NCBI RefSeq assembly: GCF_900220965.1
Contig: NZ_OBQC01000002.1
Coordinates: 275,176 to 339,175, forward strand
DNA length: 64,000 nt
Source: Ureibacillus acetophenoni
GTDB lineage: Bacteria; Bacillota; Bacilli; Bacillales_A; Planococcaceae
Reading direction: 5' to 3'
The translations under genes were made by a program, and so were the position numbers. Below are positions 58,915-64,000 of this stretch, one piece after another. Positions within the stretch are counted from its first letter, which is position 1. Every line of letters starts with the position of its first letter. Under the pieces are notes generated by a model. The model was not told the origin of the DNA. It made no database searches and was given only the letters and a program-made list of their open reading frames with translations.

Positions 58915-58960
58915 TAAAAGCGTTTTTCGTATCTAGTTTAACATATAGATACGAAAACGC
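58915..58960 (-). terminator. Strong hairpin between hemA and hemX
   Basis: GCGTTTT-CGTATCTA pairs with TAGATACGAAAACGC (15-16 positions, one bulge, ten-base loop), followed by T4 on the minus strand. It should reduce transcription from hemA into hemX-C-D-B-L, or protect the hemA mRNA 3' end. Confidence 0.75.
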
Positions 58961-58997
58961 CTTAGGAAGTCCTTATAACGAAATACCGAAACTGATT

Positions 58998-60353
58998 TTA
59001 ATATGACAAATTTGGATTTGCAACTTGCTCAGTTCGATTAATTTTTTGTTCTGCTTTCTTTTGTTGTAGGATTACTTCTTCTTTGACTTCATCTTCGATT
59101 CCAAATATTTGTTGGAATAGTTGAAGTTGCTCATTTGCTTTTTTTGAATTCGCTAATTCTTTTGCTTGAAGAATTGGTTCCTTTAACAATTGATTAATAA
59201 TGGATTTCGTATGCTTATTTAATATTTTTCTTTCGCGATCCGTTAAATTAGGCATTTTATTTTCAATGCTATTCATTGTTTCTTCTTGGATATTACTTGC
59301 TTTTTTACGTAAAGCAGAAATGACAGGTACTACACCTAATGTTGTAATCCAATCTTTAAATTGGATAACTTCTTCGGTAATCATTTCTGAAATTTCCTTA
59401 GCTGCTTTTTCACGTTCTGCAAGATTTGCTTCTACAATACCTTGTAAATCGTCTATATCGTACAAGAATACATTTGGTAAATCACCAATTTTAGGATCCA
59501 AGTCCCTAGGAACAGCAATATCGACCATAAATAATGGCTTACCTTTTCTTAATCGTTCTACAAATTGCATTAATTCAAAATCAATTACATAGTCAGTGGA
59601 CCCAGTTGAGCTGATTAAAATATCAGCTTCTAGTAACGTACATTGCAATTCTTGCATCGATTTAGCTTGTCCATTAAATTTTTCAGCTAATACTTGAGCC
59701 TTTTCAAAAGTGCGGTTTATGACTGTAACTTTCCCTACACCACTACCAGCTAAATTCTGTGCAGCAAGTTCCCCCATTTTACCTGCTCCAAGAATAGCTA
59801 CATGTTTATGTTTTAGGGAACCAAAGATTTTCTTAGCTAATTCAACTGCAGCATATGAAACAGATACGGCATTTTCGTTTATTGTTGTTTCGTTATGAGC
59901 ACGTTTAGCGAAGGTTACTGCCTGTTTAAATAGATGATTGTAAACGGTACCAGTAGCACCAACTTCTTGAGCATCTAAAAAGCTTTTTCGCACTTGTCCA
60001 AGAATTTGTGTTTCACCTAATACCATTGAATCGATTCCACTTGTAACACGGAATAAATGATTTAACGATTCATCATTTTCACGAATATATAAATGTTGTT
60101 CAAACTCATTAACCGGAATATCAAACCATTTTGCTAAAAATTGTTTTATATAATAACGACCTGTATGCAATTGATCAACAACCGCATATATTTCTGTACG
60201 ATTGCACGTTGATACAATTACATCTTCTAAAATGCTTTTTTCTTTTTTTAGCGCTGCCATTGCATTCGGTAAATCGCTTTCAATAAATGACAATTTTTCA
60301 CGAATTTCGACAGGCGCAGTTTTGTAATTCAAGCCTACGACAAGTGTATGCAT
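58998..60353 (-). CDS. hemA: Glutamyl-tRNA reductase
   Basis: HemA reduces glutamyl-tRNA to glutamate-1-semialdehyde, the first step of the C5 heme pathway. The 451 residues show [20 protein letters not shown], the catalytic Cys50 in [11 protein letters not shown], the NADPH-binding [13 protein letters not shown] near 190 and a C-terminal dimerisation helix. ATG follows GAGGTG. A Per-box-like sequence lies about 105 bases upstream. It is the first gene of hemAXCDBL. Confidence 0.97.
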   Translation of the reverse strand: MHTLVVGLNYKTAPVEIREKLSFIESDLPNAMAALKKEKSILEDVIVSTCNRTEIYAVVDQLHTGRYYIKQFLAKWFDIPVNEFEQHLYIRENDESLNHLFRVTSGIDSMVLGETQILGQVRKSFLDAQEVGATGTVYNHLFKQAVTFAKRAHNETTINENAVSVSYAAVELAKKIFGSLKHKHVAILGAGKMGELAAQNLAGSGVGKVTVINRTFEKAQVLAEKFNGQAKSMQELQCTLLEADILISSTGSTDYVIDFELMQFVERLRKGKPLFMVDIAVPRDLDPKIGDLPNVFLYDIDDLQGIVEANLAEREKAAKEISEMITEEVIQFKDWITTLGVVPVISALRKKASNIQEETMNSIENKMPNLTDRERKILNKHTKSIINQLLKEPILQAKELANSKKANEQLQLFQQIFGIEDEVKEEVILQQKKAEQKINRTEQVANPNLSY

Positions 60354-60457
60354 TGAACTTTACACCTCACATTATATTTTCCAACCTTATCTTATCATAA
60401 AGAATGAACTATTAAGCGATAAATTGTGAACATGCTATGAACTGGTTGATTCTTATT

Positions 60458-60472
60458 TAGAATAATTATAAT
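60458..60472 (-). promoter_or_regulatory. Per/Fur-box-like operator upstream of hemA
   Basis: TTATAATTATTCTAA on the minus strand matches the Per box (TTATAATNATTATAA) at 13 of 14 defined positions. PerR is a peroxide sensor that represses hemA in Bacillus subtilis, so derepression by peroxide is expected here. Fur-family boxes are similar, so the bound protein is inferred. Confidence 0.65.
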
Positions 60473-60542
60473 CTGAGTGTATCAAAAAAACGAATATTAT
60501 TCAACAAAATGAGTCATATCATGTATTTGTTCGATAATTATG

Positions 60543-60592
60543 AAAAAGATGTTTTGTAAAACCGAAAAATCGATTTCTATCAAAACATCTTT
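60543..60592 (-). terminator. Intrinsic terminator of lon-ysxC
   Basis: AAAGATGTTTTG pairs perfectly with CAAAACATCTTT across a 24-base loop that can fold further; T5 follows on the minus strand. It ends lon-ysxC before the hemA promoter. Confidence 0.85.
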
Positions 60593-60617
60593 GTTCACTA
60601 GATGGCTATGTACATCT

Positions 60618-61199
60618 TTACATTCTTTTTTTAATTTCATTCCAGGTTTGGTCAAACCCTAAACCAGTTTCAGAAGAAAAGACGATTAATGGATCACTAG
60701 AATCCATATCCAACGTATCTTTGACGACTTTTTTATGCTTGTCCCACTTACCTTTTGGAATCTTATCAGCCTTTGTCGCGATGACAATTGTCGGAATGTT
60801 ATAATGCTTTAAAAAATCATACATCATACAATCGTCGTTTGTTGGTGGGTGTCTTAAATCAACAATCAATACTACAGCACGTAAAACATTACGTGCTGTA
60901 ATATATCGTTCAATCATTTGACCCCATGCTTCTCGGTCTTTTTTCGAAACTTTTGCATAGCCATAACCTGGAACGTCTACAAAAAATAATTGCTCCTCAA
61001 TTTTATAAAAATTTAAGGTTTGAGTTTTTCCTGGTTTTGAAGACGTACGAGCTAAAGCTTTACGTCCAATCATTTTATTTATGAATGATGATTTTCCAAC
61101 ATTCGAACGACCTGCTAACGCAAATTCAGGTAGATCATCTATTGGGTACTGTTCTGGTTTAACAGCACTTATCACCATTTCAACATTATTTACTTTCAT
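60618..61199 (-). CDS. ysxC: Ribosome-assembly GTPase YsxC (EngB)
   Basis: YsxC/EngB is an essential GTPase for 50S maturation. The 193 residues have G1 GRSNVGKSS near 30, G3 [10 protein letters not shown] and G4 [10 protein letters not shown], plus FVSSE-type G5 (VFSSETG). The ATG at 61199 follows GGAGGTTTCAAAA, and the gene starts within the last 14 bases of lon, so the two are translationally coupled. Confidence 0.97.
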   Translation of the reverse strand: MKVNNVEMVISAVKPEQYPIDDLPEFALAGRSNVGKSSFINKMIGRKALARTSSKPGKTQTLNFYKIEEQLFFVDVPGYGYAKVSKKDREAWGQMIERYITARNVLRAVVLIVDLRHPPTNDDCMMYDFLKHYNIPTIVIATKADKIPKGKWDKHKKVVKDTLDMDSSDPLIVFSSETGLGFDQTWNEIKKRM

Positions 61200-63519
61200 T
61201 TTTGAAACCTCCAACTAGTGCTATATTAAGCACCTCGTCAGCAGAAGATACAGGTTTAAATGTCAACTGTTCACGAATACTTTCAGGTATATCATCAATA
61301 TCACGAATATTATCTTTTGGAATAATAATCGTAGTTAATCCAGCTCTATGTGCACCAAGTGATTTTTCTTTTAGTCCACCAATCGGTAAAACCCTACCAC
61401 GTAGCGTAATTTCGCCTGTCATACCAACTTCTCTTCTAATTGGTTTGTTAGTAATAGCTGAAACTAAAGCAGTACACATTGTAATACCCGCTGATGGCCC
61501 ATCTTTTGGCACTGCTCCTTCAGGAACGTGGATGTGAATATCATGTTGGTCAAAGAAATTATCATCAATATCTAACTGATTAGATAATGAACGAACAAAT
61601 GATAATGCAGTTTGAGCAGATTCCTTCATTACTTCCCCAAGTTTACCTGTTAACTGAATTTTACCTTTACCAGGTGTTAACGATACCTCAATTTGTAATG
61701 TATCTCCACCTACTGATGTATATGCTAGACCTGTCGCTACACCAATTTGATCTTCTGTTTCAGCTTGACCATAGTGGAATTTGTGCTTTCCTAACATTTC
61801 CACCAATACTTTTTGATTTACAGTAACTCGCTTTTTATCGCCTGAGACGATAATTTTAGCAGCTTTTCGGCACAGGGTAGCAATTTGACGTTGTAAGTTA
61901 CGAACTCCCGCTTCACGTGTATAATATCGGATTAAATCAACAATCGTTTCATCCTTAATTACAAATTGAGATTTTTTCAGACCATTTTCTTCAATTTGTT
62001 TTGGAATGAGATGATTTTTTGCTATTTGTGTTTTTTCCATTTCTGTATAACCAGCAATCGATATTACTTCCATACGGTCAAGAAGTGGACCAGGAATCGT
62101 GCTTAAATCGTTTGCAGTTGCAAGGAACATCACTTGCGATAAGTTATAAGGCTCTTCAATATAATGATCGCTAAAATTATGATTTTGTTCAGGGTCCAAA
62201 ACTTCTAACATTGCCGCAGAAGGATCCCCTCTAAAGTCATTAGACATTTTATCAATTTCATCTAGTAAAAATACTGGATTCACTGTCCCTGCTTTTTTCA
62301 TTCCTTGAATAATACGACCCGGCATTGCTCCAACGTAAGTACGACGATGACCACGAATTTCAGATTCGTCACGCACTCCACCTAGTGAAACACGTACAAA
62401 CTTACGATCAAGACTTTCCGCTACAGAACGCGCTAAAGATGTTTTACCTACACCAGGTGGTCCAACTAAACATAGTATCGGTCCGCGAACCGATTGAGTA
62501 AGTTGACGTACAGATAAATACTCTAAGATACGCTCTTTCACTTTTTCAAGTCCATCATGATCACGATTTAATATTTCTTCAGCATGTTTAATATCAAGTC
62601 GGTCTGTAGTTGATTCTGTCCATGGAATCGTCACAAGCCATTCAATATAATTTCGAATGACTCCGCTTTCCGCACTTGCAGCTGGTAATTTTTCATAGCG
62701 ATCCAATTCTTTAAATGCAACTTTTTGAGTGGATTCAGGCATGCCAGAACTTTCAATTCTTTTGCGTAAATCTGCAATTTCACCTGTTTTACCTTCCCTG
62801 TCGCCTAGTTCAGATTGGATTGCTTTCATTTGTTCACGTAAGTAGTACTCTTTTTGAGTACGTTCCATGGCTTGCTTAACTTTTGAATTAATTTTCTTTT
62901 CTAAATTTAGAACTTCTTGTTCGTCATGTAAACGAATAATAAGGTGATCTAATCGCTTTTTAATATTATAAATACTTAATATCTCTTGTTTTTCAGCAAT
63001 TTTTAGCGGAAGATGGGATGCAATTACATCCGCTAGTCTACCAGGTTCATCTATATCTACAACAGAATCAATCGTTTCAGTTGTAATTTTGTTAGAAGAT
63101 TTTGCATACTTTTCAAAATAACTTAATAATGTACGCATTAACGCTTCTATTTCAGCGTCTTTCGTTGTAGGATCTTCTTGGATTTCTACAGTAACCGAAG
63201 TAAATTTATTATCTTCATGATACTTTTGAATTTCACCACGGCTAATACCTTCAACTAAAATTCTCAATGTACCATTTGGTAATTTTAGCATTTGTTTTAC
63301 ATTTACAAGAGTACCAATTGTATATAAGTCTTCTTTTTCTGGTGATTCAATTCGCAAATCTTTTTGTGTTGCTAAGAAGATTTGATTATCATTCAACATC
63401 GCATGTTCTAATGCTGCAACAGATTTCGCTCTACCTACATCAATATGTAACACCATTGAAGGGTAAACTAATAATCCACGCAAAGGCAATAAAGGTTTTT
63501 TCTCTATTTTCTTGCTCAT
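61186..63519 (-). CDS. lon: ATP-dependent protease LonA
   Basis: Lon degrades damaged and regulatory proteins. The 777 residues give the N-terminal substrate domain ([20 protein letters not shown]), AAA+ domain with Walker [14 protein letters not shown] near 355 and Walker [10 protein letters not shown], and the peptidase domain with catalytic serine in [12 protein letters not shown] near 677 and lysine in [14 protein letters not shown] near 720. ATG at 63519 follows GGAGGTG. No lonB lies between it and the probable clpX end, unlike in Bacillus subtilis. Confidence 0.97.
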   Translation of the reverse strand: MSKKIEKKPLLPLRGLLVYPSMVLHIDVGRAKSVAALEHAMLNDNQIFLATQKDLRIESPEKEDLYTIGTLVNVKQMLKLPNGTLRILVEGISRGEIQKYHEDNKFTSVTVEIQEDPTTKDAEIEALMRTLLSYFEKYAKSSNKITTETIDSVVDIDEPGRLADVIASHLPLKIAEKQEILSIYNIKKRLDHLIIRLHDEQEVLNLEKKINSKVKQAMERTQKEYYLREQMKAIQSELGDREGKTGEIADLRKRIESSGMPESTQKVAFKELDRYEKLPAASAESGVIRNYIEWLVTIPWTESTTDRLDIKHAEEILNRDHDGLEKVKERILEYLSVRQLTQSVRGPILCLVGPPGVGKTSLARSVAESLDRKFVRVSLGGVRDESEIRGHRRTYVGAMPGRIIQGMKKAGTVNPVFLLDEIDKMSNDFRGDPSAAMLEVLDPEQNHNFSDHYIEEPYNLSQVMFLATANDLSTIPGPLLDRMEVISIAGYTEMEKTQIAKNHLIPKQIEENGLKKSQFVIKDETIVDLIRYYTREAGVRNLQRQIATLCRKAAKIIVSGDKKRVTVNQKVLVEMLGKHKFHYGQAETEDQIGVATGLAYTSVGGDTLQIEVSLTPGKGKIQLTGKLGEVMKESAQTALSFVRSLSNQLDIDDNFFDQHDIHIHVPEGAVPKDGPSAGITMCTALVSAITNKPIRREVGMTGEITLRGRVLPIGGLKEKSLGAHRAGLTTIIIPKDNIRDIDDIPESIREQLTFKPVSSADEVLNIALVGGFKNESK

Positions 63520-63537
63520 GCGCGTTTTCACCTCCAT

Positions 63538-63865
63538 TTATTTATCCCGATTGAACGGAAAGTAATGACTCCTACATTAAGCTTAAATTAAGCATGTAAA
63601 GTCAAAATTTTTAAGCGACCTTGAAGGTCTGTTCAATAGAACTCAGATTTAAAAATAAATCTTCGTATAGTAACTTTAGTTTGCCCATATTTGTGAGCCC
63701 TCAACAACCAACTGTAAAGGTTTTTTAATCCTCGCTGTTTCAATTCAAAAGAAACATTCCGCTCACTTAGTATGTGATAAAGACATAACATTTCTCTAGG
63801 CATATTGTTAGCAATTTTTAGAGAGTACATGTACAAAAAGCCTAAACATTTTATGTAAATTGTTA
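63538..63865. other. Intergenic region upstream of lon
   Basis: About 330 bases without a supported gene. The perfect palindrome GCTTAA-A-TTAAGC (63581-63593) lies about 65 bases before lon, next to a minus-strand TTGACT (near 63600-63605). The direct-repeat CtsR operator expected for lon in some Bacillales is not seen. A 67-codon minus frame (63633-63836) has only a weak ribosome binding site and no family resemblance. Confidence 0.5.
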
Positions 63866-63922
63866 AAAAAGCTGACTTACGACCATTACACGTAAAAAAC
63901 GTAAATTGCGAAGTCAGCTTTT
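63866..63922. terminator. Terminator between clpX and lon
   Basis: AAAAGCTGACTT pairs with AAGTCAGCTTTT, with a nested ACGT/ACGT hairpin in the loop. T6 follows on the minus strand, so it should stop transcripts from the gene at the right edge before they reach lon. Confidence 0.8.
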
Positions 63923-63953
63923 ATATTCCTAAAAAGTGAATCTCGGTTGTTTT

Positions 63954-64000
63954 CTATGCTGATGTTTTTTCATTAAAATTTTTCAGCTCAGAACCATCAC
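63954..64000 (-). CDS. clpX: Partial gene: C-terminal end, probably ClpX
   Basis: The last 15 codons of a minus-strand frame read DGSELKNFNEKTSA and a stop. A DG pair followed by a short charged tail ending in SA is like the C-terminus of Bacillales ClpX, and clpX precedes lon in this chromosome region. Only the tail is in the window, so the identity is inferred from position and a short match. Confidence 0.5.
   Translation of the reverse strand, partial: DGSELKNFNEKTSA

Noticed and set aside
63590-63640. CtsR operator upstream of lon
   Set aside because: One AGTCAAA half-site is present on the plus strand, but the required second heptamer in direct orientation is missing.
63633-63836. 67-codon minus-strand ORF upstream of lon
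   Set aside because: Weak ribosome binding site, odd composition, no family match, and it sits in a region expected to be the lon regulatory space. Could be a relic but I cannot support it.

Overview
The window looks like core chromosome of a low-GC, endospore-forming Firmicute, most likely a Lysinibacillus/Solibacillus/Ureibacillus-type member of the Planococcaceae (Caryophanaceae). This rests on AT-rich sequence, strong AGGAGG-type ribosome binding sites, many TTG and GTG starts, and a gene order that closely follows one Bacillus subtilis chromosome arm (clpX-lon-ysxC-hemA... through to mnmA-yrrB). I assign the genus by inference only. I see no prophage, insertion sequence, integrase, CRISPR array, rRNA or tRNA. 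Nearly all genes are on the minus strand, so read right to left for transcription order.

Right to left: a probable clpX tail (63954-64000); lon and ysxC (61-63.5 kb); the heme-precursor genes hemA, hemX, hemC, hemD, hemB, hemL (54-60.4 kb) with a Per-box-like site before hemA; a short spoVID lacking the usual LysM end; valS behind a valine T-box; two adjacent folC-type genes; spoIIB, maf, radC; the cell-shape and division cluster mreB, mreC, mreD, minC, minD; spoIVFA and spoIVFB (sigma-K activation); the L21 leader with rplU, prp, rpmA; spo0B, obg, pheB, pheA; niaR (plus strand); safA with a coupled kinase-like gene; ruvA, ruvB, queA, tgt, yajC; yrbG, spoVB, comN; secDF behind a structured leader; a decayed lapA-like gene; recJ, apt, relA, dtd; a manganese catalase with a small DUF2642-like partner; the amidase yrvJ; hisS (histidine T-box) and aspS; 6S RNA; tcdA; a chemoreceptor and an unknown gene; rarA; cymR, a cysteine desulfurase, mnmA and a TPR protein.

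Themes: tRNA charging and modification (hisS, aspS, valS, mnmA with its sulfur donor, tgt/queA, tcdA, dtd), genome maintenance (rarA, recJ, ruvAB, radC), protein export (secDF, yajC), stringent response (relA), envelope growth and division (mre/min), tetrapyrrole synthesis, and a scattered sporulation set (spo0B, spoIVFAB, spoIIB, spoVB, spoVID, safA).

Points that depart from a standard layout are: the secDF leader with three hairpins ending in a terminator-like element; a hairpin and U-run that bury the Mn-catalase ribosome binding site; tandem folC paralogs; spoVID without LysM; a 21-bp tandem repeat in safA; a kinase-like gene coupled to safA; a lapA remnant that still has its own terminator; a 13-bp tandem duplication in the relA promoter; and an MCP/unknown gene pair inserted between rarA and tcdA. 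Nothing here is a clear new multi-gene system; the best new material is regulatory RNA and spore-coat variation.
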